From Ctena decussata (lineage: Eukaryota; Mollusca; Bivalvia; Lucinida; Lucinidae), in NCBI GenBank assembly GCA_963989385.1, contig OZ022507.1:55501400-55565399 (forward strand): a stretch of DNA of 64,000 nucleotides, written 5' to 3'. Of the stretch, positions 34,945 through 46,545 are shown one piece after another (within the stretch, counting starts at the first letter, position 1; each line of letters starts with the position of its first letter). A model generated the notes under the pieces. The model searched no databases, was not told the origin of the DNA, and was given only the letters and a program-made list of their open reading frames with translations. The position numbers and the translations under genes are program-made.

Positions 34945-35976
34945 TTAAGCGGTCATCCCAGGTCTTGAAGAAGACGAAACAGCATGTCCGGGCCTCGGGG
35001 CCATAGCCCGAGATTCACGCCGCATAGGAGGAACACTTCTGAACTTGTTAAGATCAGAGACTTCAGAAACACGCTGAATTTTATCGTAGTTGTCCTTAAC
35101 GAGGATATTTCCATCAGCCGACCAAGCACCCTTCAGCTGTTCAGATTTGTACAGCTGACGGGCCTCGAACAAAAGATTACTTCGGCACTTGGTTAGATCC
35201 TCGTTAATGAAAACTCCCTGATACCCTTTATCTTTAAGACTAGTACGGCGTTTGTAGAAGTTTTGGCGAGAGCGGTAAGTCGCAAACTTAACAATAATCT
35301 CGCGCGGTCTCACTCTAGCCTTCTTGGGGTCGCCGACCCGATGACTTCTATCCACGTCGGCAAGTTGTATATCTGATCCTATATCAGTTGCCATTTTCAT
35401 AATAATGTCGTCCGTATTCTCCGGTGCCGTTGTATCTTCCACTAAACCAGAAATACGTAGGTTATTTCTCCTACTATATTGTTCCCCCTGCTCAACCTGT
35501 TTCTCCAAAATATCAACACGTTTAGATAGAGCAGTATTTTCTTCCAATAAACTACTGTTGGCCGTCTCCAAGGAGCTCATTTTGTCACGCAGACCCTTCA
35601 ATACCCCGTCTACAACTGAGTTTATAAGCTCCACTATTTCTCCCCTAAATGTTTCTTTCAGCATCTGCGATAACTTTATCATTTCTGAGGGTGGAATAGT
35701 TATATGTGGCATAGACCCGTCAGGTGGGTCGTGAGGTGTGGTTGTCGCCATGAGATCACTAGATGAACCAGAAGCCATTGTGATGCTTTCAGTAGTAGAA
35801 GGATCAACAGATGGATCAGAGACTGGGTTTTCCAATAATAAGGAATTGTCTGAATCTGATACTGATATATCAGAAAGACTAGTAACAAACTTATTCTTTT
35901 TAGTGTCAATATCAAATTCAGGCGATGTTAGTTCTCTCTTTTTTCCGCTTTGCACTTTTGGAGTTTCTTCAGACAT
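34945..35976 (-). CDS. LINE ORF1: coiled-coil RNA-binding protein
   Basis: A 343-residue protein of the L1-ORF1-like type. Residues 1-90 are Ser/Thr/Asp-rich and probably disordered. Residues about 100-165 have heptad-like Leu spacing and charged residues (a coiled coil, likely for trimer formation). RRNNLRISGLVE begins an RRM-like fold with DRSHRVG and REIIVKFATYRSRQNFYK (about 168-245). GVFINEDLTKCRSNLLFEAR starts the C-terminal domain (about 250-300). The tail is Arg/Ser/Pro-rich. In this family it binds element RNA and forms the particle with ORF2. It lies 5' of ORF2 on the same strand, in one element bounded by one target duplication. Confidence 0.85.
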   Translation of the reverse strand: MSEETPKVQSGKKRELTSPEFDIDTKKNKFVTSLSDISVSDSDNSLLLENPVSDPSVDPSTTESITMASGSSSDLMATTTPHDPPDGSMPHITIPPSEMIKLSQMLKETFRGEIVELINSVVDGVLKGLRDKMSSLETANSSLLEENTALSKRVDILEKQVEQGEQYSRRNNLRISGLVEDTTAPENTDDIIMKMATDIGSDIQLADVDRSHRVGDPKKARVRPREIIVKFATYRSRQNFYKRRTSLKDKGYQGVFINEDLTKCRSNLLFEARQLYKSEQLKGAWSADGNILVKDNYDKIQRVSEVSDLNKFRSVPPMRRESRAMAPRPGHAVSSSSRPGMTA

Positions 35977-36317
35977 TACTTATAGGCATCACCTGTACCT
36001 CCGAAAAAATTGGCCAGGACTCGTACAGTAACTGACCTCTTTCAAAGTACCGTTAGAATTTCACTGAATGATGTTTTACTGTGTAACAGATGTGTATTTA
36101 GTATAATAGGTAGCTAAAGTTCCATACATACAGTTGCTGGTACAGCTAAACCATAATAATCCTATTTCACACAAACTCGAGGAATCACCAAGCAACATAC
36201 ATTTAGTCAGATCCTCAACCCAGACCTCCAGAAAGTCCTTAAATCATCACATAATTGAAAAGTTTATCGCCGCGAAATCAAAACAAGACCTCCTGCGCCA
36301 TTTTGTACCACGTGTTT
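35977..36317 (-). promoter_or_regulatory. LINE 5' leader with E-box and YY1-like site
   Basis: Counted from the inferred 5' end at 36317, CACGTG lies at +4 to +9 and 'caaaatggcg' at +13 to +22. The second matches the YY1 core (AANATGGCG). An internal promoter is expected in the leader of a LINE of this type; activity is not shown. Confidence 0.4.
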
Positions 36318-37009
36318 CTTTGACCTTTAAGAACATAATATCTTCATAGGCTCATTTAGTTAACCATAAATACCAAATATCATATCTTAGACTTGAATGG
36401 TATCTGAGAAATCCACTGTTTAAGCATTTTCCCATGCATCAAAATTGACTTTGCCATAAATTAGGTCACAGTCAATGCACAGTCCTGATATATATATAAT
36501 TATGATGAATTCCAAATGCTACATGTACATACCAAGTTTCAAAGTCATAGGTCTTTTGGTTCTGGAGTCGAATATTTTTGTAGGGGTTTTACCATATATC
36601 GACATGGCGACCATATTGGTCATGTGGCCCAGATCCCAGGAGCCAACTTTCGTTCCCCCATCCCACTAAGACTCAATATGAAATTCCGCTTCAATCGGGG
36701 ACAGAATGACCTTGACATTTAGTGACATGATGTCTTCATCTGGTCATTCAGTTAACCATATATTCAAAATATTGTACCTTAGACTTTTTAAAATAGTTTC
36801 TGAAAAATCCACTGTTTAAGCATTTTCCCATAAAAAAAACCCATAACATACCAAAGTTGACAGTGCCATAAATTATGTCAAGGTCAACACATGGTCATCA
36901 TTTGTACAAACTATGTTGGGCCCGAGTGCCCAATGCTACATACCAAGTTTCAAGGTCATAGACCTTTTGGTACTGAAGAAGAAGATTTTTGAAGGGTTTT
37001 TATTATATA

Positions 37010-37704
37010 CGGTTCACAAAAAGTAGGGGATATTCAGGTTTTAAAAATTGTAGCATATACAACTAATGTGATATCCATATGAAACGCATAGTATCGATAA
37101 AATAAACATCCGTTAAGACACTTTTCATGAAAGTTTGGACGATATTTCCTGTCACGTGATCTGCATACAGTTAGTTTCAGACAGGGGGTCAGGACAAAAA
37201 TGTGGTAAATTCGAACAAAAATTTATTCAAATTTTTCAACTAGGCTAACTTTTCAATGCACTTTTAAGTTTTGTATGCTAAAAGATTTTTTTTCTTCTTC
37301 TAAACGGTCATTTTGGGAAGAAAACCAGAAAACAAAAATCGTACAGGTACATCGAGTCACCGAAAAATTCACACGTTTATGGCTTGCACTCTTTATTTTG
37401 ATGCAACAGCGCGTAAAAGCAATTTTCAGCTTGTTAAATGAATCAAAACGAGTGTTTTTGTGTAAATTTTGTAATCTGAAAAGGATCCGTTTTTGTAGCA
37501 GATTCGTGTGAAAATTGGGTGTCGACCCCCTGTCCAAAACGAATTACACGCAGATCACATGACAGGATATATCATCAAAATTGTAATGCAAAATGTTTAA
37601 TCGAATATTTTTCTGGTTGACACTTGCCGTTTCAGATGGATTTGATGTGTTTTCTAATTTACACAATTTTTAATATCTTAATATCCCCTACTTTTTGTGA
37701 ACCG
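37010..37704. mobile_element. 695-bp palindromic (foldback-like) element
   Basis: Ends 'cggttcacaaaaagtagggg' and the exact inverse, each next to TATA, inside the 440-bp host unit. Weaker inverted similarity continues inward, for example 'gtcacgtgatctgc' against 'gcagatcacatgac' and 'cagggggtc' against 'gaccccctg', so the arms reach about 200 bp. Frames on both strands in the centre are short and unrecognised. Confidence 0.75.
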
Positions 37705-37945
37705 TATATATGGACTTGGTGGCCATCTTGGTCATGTGACCCAAATCCCGGTTAAGAAACTTTCTACCCCTACCCCACTAAGACTCCATACGAAATTTGG
37801 CTTCAATCGGCCCATTGGTTTCTGAGGAGGAGATGTTTGAAAATCTTGACGACGGACGGACGAACTGAATAACGATGACTGTGACATAATATCTTCAGCT
37901 GTTCATTTAGTTGACCATATATACCAAATATTATATCTTAGACTT

Positions 37946-38049
37946 GGTTTAAACAATATTTATTCCTTCAAAATATACATCTGAATAAATATACAATATA
38001 AACAAAGAGGATCTGAACGGAAGCTCTAAGCTTATAGAGTCCATTTCCT
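37946..38049 (-). mobile_element. LINE 3' tail, severely 5'-truncated
   Basis: A 104-bp insert flanked by 'cttagactt' (37937-37945 and 38050-38058). It matches the 3' end of the LINE at 28727-28840 ('ggtttaaaca', 'atatttatt', 'gaacggaagc', 'tcctctt'), in the same orientation. Such short dead-on-arrival copies are usual for LINEs. Confidence 0.75.
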
Positions 38050-39758
38050 CTTAGACTTAAACTGTTTCTGAGAAATCCACTGTTTAAGCGTTTTCCCATA
38101 TGAAAGCCTCACATACCAAAGTTGACAGTGTCATTTATTAGGTCAAGGTCAACACCTGATCATCATTTTAATAATCTATGATGGGCCTGAGTGCCCAATG
38201 CTACATACCAAGTTTCAAGGTCATAGGCCTTTTGGTTCTGAAGAAGATTTTTGAAGGGTTTTTACCATATATGTGCTTGGTGGCCATCTTGGTCATATGA
38301 CCCAAACCCCGGTAACAAATTCTGTTCCCCCATCCCACTGAGACTCCATATGAAATTTGGCTTCAATCGGCCCAGAAGTCTCTATGGAGACGATGTTTGA
38401 AAATGTTGAAAATCTTGATGACGGACGGACAGAATGACCTTGACCTTTAGTGACATAATATCTTCAGCTGTTCATTTAGTTGACCATATATACCAAATAT
38501 TGTACCTTAGACTTAAATAGTTTCAGAGAAATCCACTGTTTAAGCGTTTTCCCATATGAAAGCCTTAGGTACCAAACTTGACAGTGCCATAAATTAAGTC
38601 AAGGTCAACGCATGGTCATCATTTGTACAAGCTATGATGGGCCCGAGTGCCCGATGCTACATACCAAGTTTCAAGGTCATAGGCCTTTTGGTTCTGGAGA
38701 AGATTTTTGAAGGGATTTTACCATATATGGGCGTGGCGGCCATCTTTGTCCTATGATCCTAACCCCGGTAACAAACTTTCATTTCCCATCCTACTGAGAC
38801 TCCACATGAAATATGGCTTCAATCGGCCCAGTGGTTTCAGAGGAGAAGATGTTTGAAAATGTTGACGACGGTTATACGGACAGAATGGCTTTGACCTATA
38901 GTGACATAATGTCTTCAGCTGTTCATTTAGTTGACCATATATACCAAATATTGTGCCTTAGACTTAAATAGTTTCTGAGAAATCCACTGTTTAAGTGTTT
39001 TCCCAAATGAAAGTCTAAGGTACCAAACTTGACAGTGCCATTTATTAGGTCAAGGTCAAAGCATGGTCATCATTTGTATAAATTATAATGGGTCCGAGTG
39101 CCCAATGCTACATACCAAGTTTCAAGGTCATAGGCCTTTTGGAAGGATTTTACCATATATGGGCGTGGCGGCCATCTTGGCCATGTGACCCAAACCCCGG
39201 TAACAAACTTTCATTCCTCATCCCACTGAGACTCCATATGAACTTTGGCTTCAATTGGCCCAGTTGTTTCTGAAGAGAACATGTTTGAAAATGTTGACGA
39301 CGGACGGACGGACAGAATGACATTGACCTTTAGTGACATAATATCTTCTGCTGTTTAAGCGTTTTCCCATATAAAAGCCTAGGGTACCGAAGTTGACAGT
39401 GTCCTTAATTAGGTCAAGGTCAAAGCAAGGTCATCATTTGTACAAACTATGATGGACCCGAATGTCCAATGCTACATGCCAAGTTTCAAGGTCATAGGCC
39501 TTTTGGTTCTGGAGAAGAAGATTTTTGAAGGATTTTACCAATTATGGGCGTGGCGGCCGTCTTGGTCATGGGACCTGGTTACCCAGAACAAACATTCGTT
39601 CCCCTGACCTAGGTAGGCTCCATATGAAATATGACTTCAATTGGCCGAGTGGTTTCAGAGGAGAAGATGTTTGAAAATGTTGACGACGGACGGACGGACG
39701 ACGGATGCCTGGCTATTCTATAAGCTCACCTATGAGCCTAAAGGCTCAGGTGAGCTAA

Positions 39759-40410
39759 AAAGCGTGCAAGATAAAATCATTGCCGCTAATATGAATTTTT
39801 TTTTATAAACTTTTAGATATTTAGTGGAACTTATGAGCATACCCTCTGATATCTGTCCTTCAACCTTTGAAGACGAGAGCTCCGTTTGGTGCGGGGATTT
39901 GTGACAACCCCTTGGGCCGCGTTTTTGTGACAACCCCTAGGGCCACGTTTTTGTGGCGGTCATATGCGGTGTCTTTGTAGGGTTGAAGGGGCCCAGTGAG
40001 TCCGATTCCGAGCTTGTTCGGAGCCCCAATCGGGTTTGCACTCCTTTCCTTCTTTTTATGTTCAAAAAAGTATTTAGATTCAGTGAGGTAAGCATGTCCT
40101 CTTTCGCTGGCGAAAAGTAACTTATCAGAAGGTAAAAGGTAGCAATAAACCCACTGGGCACACAGCCTTGAATCAACCTTGCTGATTCAAGTTTGAGTGA
40201 CTACTGGGAAGTGCAACTTCCTCGGGATCATTCCAAGAACAAACTTTACACCGTGATTAATAATTGTAGGTATCAAAGTTTAAGTGAAATGGACTTTAAT
40301 GCTAGTCTGGGTCGATGTAATTGTAAATGTACGGACGAACGAAAAAAAGAACTATATTGCACCTAGCTTAAGCAGGTGTGCCAAAAAAGGATTGAAGAAG
40401 GGGAAATTAC
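39759..40410. other. Non-coding stretch with a 32-bp duplication and MITE remnant
   Basis: 'tttgtgacaacccc' and 'gggcc(g/a)cgtttttgtg' repeat head to tail at about 39898-39955. A fragment of the 'ctgggcac' palindromic family lies at 40152-40208. No gene is recognised. Confidence 0.5.
40152..40208. mobile_element. Partial 'ctgggcac' palindromic element
   Basis: 'cactgggcacacagccttga' and an inverse-type end 'actactggg' enclose 'gaatcaaccttgctgattca'. Shorter than its relatives at 6103 and 34441. Confidence 0.5.
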
Positions 40411-40424
40411 GATCTTCCGATCAA

Positions 40425-40699
40425 TTGATTGATTGATTGATTTATTGCTTTACGTCCACGGTAAACAGCTATGGTCATGTCGGGACGGTCAGTTAACCTA
40501 ACCACACTATTCCTGGGCAGGCTTAGACCTCCTAGGCGGTTGACCAGTACTAAGTGCACATACTTTCGCCAGTAACTGACAACTGTCATTCTTGAATCAG
40601 CGAAGGAAAAACGAAAGTATGTGGCCAGACCGGGTATCGAACCCAGGACCTCTGACTTATGAGTCAGGTGCCCTACCGATTGCGCTGCACGGCCCGGCT
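40425..40699 (-). mobile_element. tRNA-derived SINE with 14-bp target duplication
   Basis: On the minus strand the head from 40699 carries a Pol III A-box-like 'gcgcaatcggtagggc' and B-box 'ggttcgatacc', with a tRNA-Met-like anticodon loop (CAT). An unrelated body follows and the tail is (TCAA)n at 40425-40445. 'gatcttccgatcaa' (40411-40424) and 'gatctcccgatcaa' (40700-40713) flank it with one difference. The acceptor stem does not pair properly, so it is not a functional tRNA gene. Confidence 0.8.
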
Positions 40700-40713
40700 G
40701 ATCTCCCGATCAA

Positions 40714-41650
40714 ACAGTCGCTCAGTGAAAATGTTCAGCAAGTTTGGCACAAACAATATTTATTTAGAACAATATTACATCTTTGAATAACACTAACATG
40801 ATTTTAAAAAGCTAAATGCTTATATCAGTCACAAAATTTATATCGTGAATTTACAAAGCAAGTGTGATCAAAAAAGGCAAAAAGGCAAATGGGGGAAAAG
40901 ACAAAAGGGCAGAAAATTAAAATAAGAAAATTGTGGTTTTATAGTTCATGACAGCCTTGTCTGAACTTTTCTAATATCCATACTGTTATTTCTTTTAGCC
41001 GGTTTTGTCACCATTTGCGCCATTTTTTAAGCTAACATATTTACAATCATTTTAACTTACATATCGAAAACCTAACCGGTTGTAGTCTACTTGACATAAT
41101 TTGTACGACGCTTAAAAATAACATTTTTTTATTAATGCTCGACATAAATGCTTGAAATGTTCTTTGGGGCATAACGAAATGCACTAGGACGGATACCTGA
41201 AAGTCCGTACCTAGGTCACAGCGAGGTGAAAGGTCAACGGTATAAAAACGTACTTTTTTGTTTGTTTGATTGTTGTTGTTTTTTGCTTTTTTTTTTTTTT
41301 TTTTTTTTTTTGCTTTGTTTGCAGCAAATATTTCACATTGAAACAAGACGATAAGTTAGCCACAAAAGACTAAAGGTGACTTCACAATCTATAGTTCAAA
41401 CTTCACAATTCACGCTTTGTACTTCACATTTCATATTTCATAGTTTTAAATACACAAGACAGCGGGAAGGGCCATTACTACGAAAGACCGTTGGTGACTT
41501 CACAATTGATATAGTTAAAACTTCACAATTCACACTTTCGTAGTTTAACATTCATATGATACATCTCTTGTTACCACATTATTTGTTTTCAATGTTTAAG
41601 CATTCAGTTTAAGTTCGATTCTTTTATTCATGGCATTGAATTTTCATCCA
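40714..41650. other. Non-coding stretch with poly-T and a tandem duplication
   Basis: Contains a 25-base T run at 41287-41311 and a 118-bp offset duplication ('ggtgacttcacaat' at 41375 and 41493). No exon besides the lectin exon that begins beyond it. Confidence 0.5.
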
Positions 41651-41778
41651 TCAATATTCAGTGTCGGAGACTTGCTCACAGATGAAGAAATGTTCATATC
41701 TTTGCTTTCGGGCTTCCCAGAGACACCCACCGACTGTCTTTGACAGCACTACCTTTGACTTCACGTACTTCAGCTCAG
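41651..41778 (-). CDS. C-type lectin domain gene, last exon
   Basis: A 128-bp exon after acceptor 'attttacag', with two leading bases that complete the codon left by exon 52091-52204. It runs through LWEARKQRYEHFFICEQ to a TGA stop at 41651-41653. FICE followed closely by the C-terminus is the classical end of a C-type lectin domain, its Cys normally bonding to the Cys in the first exon. Here the usual Cys before the final strands is displaced (a Cys lies in VGGCLW; the expected position reads RKQ). It lies 10.3 kb from the previous exon, an intron almost entirely made of mobile elements. An extra small exon between them cannot be excluded. Confidence 0.7.
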
Positions 41779-41914
41779 CTGTAAAATGAATCAGAGTACT
41801 GGGAGTAATGTAGGACAAAATCTATTACAAATCATGTAGAATTATCCAGTTTCAAAAACGGCATTGTTTAAAACAGAATGGAATGGAATGGAATAGAAAG
41901 GCGTAAAATTGAGA

Positions 41915-42146
41915 CGCGACACGACAAAACCAACAAAGTGGCATGTGCGCTCAGAGATGACTCAGATCAGCCTAGGCATCCGCCTAGTCTGATCAGAGTC
42001 TTCGCTGATCGCATGGAGCCAGTTTAGACCCTTAGCTATCTTGAAAGTGCACAACAAAGACTGATCAGACTGCGTGGATGCCAAGGCTAATCTGAGTCTT
42101 CGCTAGTCGCACATACCACTATGTTGGATTTGTCTTGTAGCGGCGC
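41915..42146. mobile_element. 235-bp palindromic MITE, 'cgacacgacaaaacc' family
   Basis: Starts 'cgcgacacgacaaaaccaac' and ends with a diverged inverse 'tttgtcttgtagcggcgc', with 'gatcagagtct' blocks in the middle. Relatives are at 51848-52082 and 55541-55778. Confidence 0.75.
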
Positions 42147-43600
42147 AAATGATCTTCTCCACTTCTTTCCAACGGATTTGGGATGACACTCCCTTATAGA
42201 CACGAATTCCCACCAGATCCTGTGTCAGACGATGTCCTGTCTATTTCTCGTAATAATAGGTAATACACTCAAAAACAAAAGAAACGCATATTTTTAGTGT
42301 CTTGTTTGCCTCATTTAATGTAACGATATTTTACTTTAACTAAGTACTAAGATTTGCCTATACGTGGTCATAAGTTTTGCAGTATTTTCTTACATGTATT
42401 ACAGTGCAATTGAAAAAAAAAAGATTTTCTTTTTCAAATGGGCAAAAATCACAAAAATCTGGATCACAAGGGCAAATAAAAATAAATCATCAATACGATT
42501 TTGCTAAACGTGAGTTCAGCATGATGAAACCAACTGGAAAACGGTATCAAACTATTAAAATACAGTTAAAACGCACATGCAAAAATCTGCATTTTCTAAA
42601 TTTTTTCAAAGTTTTTGAAAATCGTTGAATCATCAAATTATTAGAAAAATCTTGTAATTTGGGCTTCAAAACGAGTAAGGCTATGGACAAAGGACCCGTT
42701 TAAACAAATTTTGGTTCGAGATGAGCATGTATTTAGCTCACATACGGTTTGAGTTACGAAATTTAAAAGCCGATAAAAGTGTTTTCCTGGAAAACAAATC
42801 TTGTCTCCCGATTCGCTTACCGTAAACGGCCCTTTGTGATAATGATGAAGTATGAATTTCATTCAGTTTTGCCCAGTGATTTAAAGGATCCAGCGCCCAA
42901 AAGTTCAATTTGTGGTTGCAATATTGGAAGGACGTACAGAGTTACTACCCTTTGTTAGCATACTTCATTTGATTGTGGCCACTTATCCTTTTATTTGACC
43001 TGAATTGGAATCCACTTCCAATTCGGTTTGCTGAAAAATCCACAACATTTTCTTTTGCCATCCCAAAAGTTGCTTACTTTACGGGATTTGCATAAAGGGG
43101 CATAACTTTGATTGCAACGAGTAGCTAATGCTGAAAATTCTTGATAATGTTTCTGCGACATTGTAGCGTCCTAGATAAAAAGGGCACCAGTTTTAGAGCC
43201 AGGTACAACTCAATTCAAGACGCGGAGTTAACTGATCAGTATTGGTGAATTTTAAGATAGACCCCTTGATTGTTTACGTTTTCGTTACGTATAAATAAAC
43301 AAACAAAATTTCTAATAAGTTTGCGACGAAGTATAGCCCATGCATTGATAATATCTTCCCTCTTTTGCCAATTTCCGCAGATTTTTATTTTGACATAAAA
43401 ACACCAAAAAGAAAAATATGCGTTATTTTTGCTTTTGAGTATATGAAAGTCATAGGCAAGGCTTTGACTGTTAATTCCTGCGCTAATATGGTACTTGTGT
43501 TTATCTGCCATAAAATAAAATAAATGTAGCAAACAATGCATTGACTGATTATTCTTCTAATTCTTTTATGTAAAAATACTCGTTCGCTACCGCTCAGTCG
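42147..43600. other. No feature recognised
   Basis: About 1.45 kb of AT-rich sequence in the long lectin-gene intron. I see no exon, family repeat or RNA gene. Confidence 0.3.
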
Positions 43601-43603
43601 TTT

Positions 43604-43946
43604 CCACTTCAGAAACTGAGGGTGAGGTTGGGCCTGTAAAATCGATTTAAGCCCCCCAGTAATTCATTACTGACCGTTCCAAGGCGGTAGTTCTGTTGTG
43701 GTTCTTTGTTGCCTGTTTTTGGTGTCAGAGTTTCTGTGATGTTTTACCTTATGTATGTTATTATTATTTTTGGTTCGGTTTGGGTTGCTGAGTGGCCACC
43801 TTTTGGGAACAAGCTGCTCACTCGGTTGGCCATATGTTCTCTGTATCTTGATTATTTGTAATCTTAGTTGTTTCCAACTATGGTTTGAGGGCTGGATTTG
43901 GATTTTGATTGTTTCAGTTCCTGGTCTTTGCATACTTTTTACTTTT
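43604..43946. repeat. 349-bp interspersed repeat, copy 1
   Basis: From 'ccacttcagaaactgagggt' to 'gcatactttttact'. It is nearly identical to 46546-46894, 2.9 kb away and in the same orientation. Open frames on either strand are short. It looks like a retroposon (see copy 2) of unknown type. Confidence 0.75.
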
Positions 43947-46545
43947 ACGGATAAGCAGAAACGACCAAGTTGGATCACAAACAAAAACAAGAGGGCCATA
44001 AGGCCCTGAATCGCTCACCTGAGTATGGTGGCCATGTACTAGTAGGTCATGTGACTTAGACCGCATGAATGAATTTTAGTTCCCTCAGCCCCTGGAGGCC
44101 GTGTATGAAATTTGGTTACAATAACCAAGTGGCTTTTGAGGAAATGTCTTAAATTGTCAAAATATGAGAGACATGGGTCAGAGGTCCAAGAATGACCTTG
44201 ACCTCTTGTACCCGCAAATCTTCCATGTACTAAGGCGCCTGTTTATACCATTTTTTACGCCAACATCTTCTAAACTTGACATGCAATCTTATGTTCTAGC
44301 ATTTTCCCGTAGTTGACCTTTCCTTAAAAAGGTCAAGGTCAGCCCAAAGTCATCATTTGAACAATGTTGATAGTACTAAATTACCTGATGCTATATACTA
44401 AGTTTCAAGGCTATCCGCCTATTGATTATGGCGGCCATGTTGGTCATGTGACTCAGACCGGTTCAACAAATTTTCGTTCCCATAGCCCCTAGAGGCTCCA
44501 TATGAAATTTGGTTACAACAGTCCCAGTGTCTTTTGAGGAGTTGTGTGAAAATGTCACAATATGGAAAACCAGGGTCTTAAGGTCAACTAGAACTATCGG
44601 AGAATCCGACTATACCCCCGCTTAACTGCTTAAGTCCAATGGTGTTATTTTTGTTACAATAAGCATAGAGAGAGAACTCATTGTCACCATGTATACCAAA
44701 TATCAATATTCTATATAAATCCCTTTCTATGTAATACGGAATAAAATGATTTCACATTGACAGAAAGAAAAATAATAAATACATGTAAGACAGACAGAAG
44801 TCTTTATCAGTCTACATACCAAATATGAACATTCAAACTTGAATGGTTGTTGTGAAATCTGTTACAAAAAATTGCATTATTCAAAGAAAGTCAGGAGAGA
44901 AAGAAAATTGGAAAAATACAGGGAGGAATAAGAAGGAGAAGGCTGGTTCTCAATTCAACAATACAACAAGTTATAATCAACCTGCATACAAAATATCCCT
45001 ACTCGAACTTACAGATCCATAAAAAATCTTTTGCAAAAATTTCATTATTCAAAGTAAAGAGAAAAAGAAAAATCTGACAAATACAGGGAAAATTAGCAGG
45101 AGAAGGCTCGTTCTCAATCCCACGATACAGGAAGTCATCATCAACCTGCATACCAAATATGTCAACTCTAGCCTGCATGGTTGTGAAGGAATCTTTGACG
45201 AAAAATTTCATTATTCTAAGTATGGAAAGAAAGAACATTGGACAAATACAGGCAAGAATAAGCAGGAGAAGGCTGGTTTGCAATTCCACGATACAATAAG
45301 TTGTCATTAACCTACATTATGGATACCAAGTATTACTACTCTAGCTTGCACGGTTGTGGAGAAATCTTAGATGAAAAATTTCATTAGTCGAAGTATGGAA
45401 AGAAAGAAAATTGGACAAATACAGGGAAGAATAAGAGGAGAAGGCTCGTTCTCGATCCCACGATACAATAAGTTGTCATTAACCTGCATACCAAATATGA
45501 CTACTCTAGCTTGCATGGTTGTGGAGAAGTCTTTGACGAAAAATTTCATTATTCAAAGTATGGAAAGAAAGAATATTGGACAAATACATGGAAGAATAAG
45601 CAGGAGAATGCTGGTTCTAAATCCCACCATACAACATGTCGTCATCCACCTGCATACCAAATATGACTACTCTAGCTTGCATGGTTGTGGAGAAATCTTT
45701 GACGAAATATTTCATTATTTAAAGCAAGTTGTGGAGAAATCTTTGACGAAATGTTTCATTATTCAAACACGGGTGGGAAACTCCATAATCAGAGCCAATG
45801 GCTCTGATAAGGAAAGGTTATGGCGGTTTTCCGGAGCACGTGCGGCTATGATTATACCGGTTGAAATTTGGACTGAAAAAGGTAAGTTTCGCATTTGTGG
45901 TATAAATTCGTTTTTACGGCGTGGAATCTCGAATAAAGGAGAATGTAGTTCAATGCTCAGGTCTTTTAACTTCTTTTTTACGCTAAGGTAAGTTGTCATA
46001 TGCGTACGATTTTGTCTGAATCATTTTTGTCGTGGGGTGATAGAACGCTAATTTACAGACAGGCAGCTAACAATTGCGTTGAAATTCCTCTTGAAAGTAT
46101 ATAAACGTGAGAATTTTGGTAGTTGAAGAGCGTGCACTGATTGTCTGATCCTTCCACATGCGCAATAAGTAAGAATTAAAAGCAAATAAGAGAAATTGAG
46201 AATAAATAAACCGAGGCTCTGATTATGACGAGCGGCTCTGATTATATCGGCCGGCTCTGAGGTAGGACGGCTTCTTTTGTAAGAGTCGGTTACCAAGAGT
46301 CGGTTACCAATGCCAAGAGTTGCAACTGTTGTGAACATTTATGTACCGACTCTACTATCACTTCATCTGTGAATGGTAGGACTTTTTCAGTAATTAACGA
46401 TTCTGATTTCGGCCCGTTGTATCTGTTGAGTCCTCGTCTTTGCTTCTTCATGGTGTTGAAATTTGATTTATGTGTTTACCGTGATGATTCATTGACGAGT
46501 TAGAGGGTTATCATGCGAACCGAACAACAAACTAAATGTTTTGTA

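Larger units (their letters stand above)
28727..36317 (-). mobile_element. 7.6-kb LINE (non-LTR retrotransposon) with 11-bp target duplication
   Basis: The host tandem repeat is broken at 'gactttgaccttt' (28716-28726) and resumes with the same 'ctttgaccttt' at 36318-36328, so the insert is 28727-36317. On the minus strand it has a 341-bp leader, ORF1 (34945-35976), a 2-kb spacer, ORF2 (29332-32880) and a 605-bp 3' UTR ending 'gaataaatatgtttaaacc' without poly-A. Both ORFs are open, so the copy may be recent. Confidence 0.85.
28086..39758 (+). mobile_element. Large tandem-cored element (family 1) with nested insertions
   Basis: Starts near 'ccagaggaccaatgatcctg' and 'gctcacctga', ends with hairpin 'gagcctaaaggctc' and 'aggtgagctaa' at 39758. 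The core has units of about 440 bp carrying 'gacataatatcttcagctg', 'gcctagggtacc'-like blocks, 'ctacataccaagtttcaagg', 'ggcggccatcttggtc' and ACGG runs. Units are clearest at about 36.3, 36.7, 37.9, 38.45, 38.9 and 39.3 kb. A LINE, a 695-bp palindromic element and a LINE tail are inserted. Without them the element would be about 3.3 kb. Confidence 0.7.

Noticed and set aside
40622..40698. tRNA-Met gene
   Set aside because: A and B boxes and a CAT loop are present but the acceptor stem mispairs, and a SINE body, tail and target duplication surround it.
43667..43999. 110-residue minus-strand frame
   Set aside because: It covers the 349-bp interspersed repeat, which also occurs at 46546-46894.
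44611..45767. CRISPR-like array
   Set aside because: The repeats are contiguous 165-bp units without spacers, in animal DNA.
45371..45991. 206-residue frame on the plus strand
   Set aside because: It runs over the 165-bp tandem units and into the foldback tip; repeats and inverted arm explain it.
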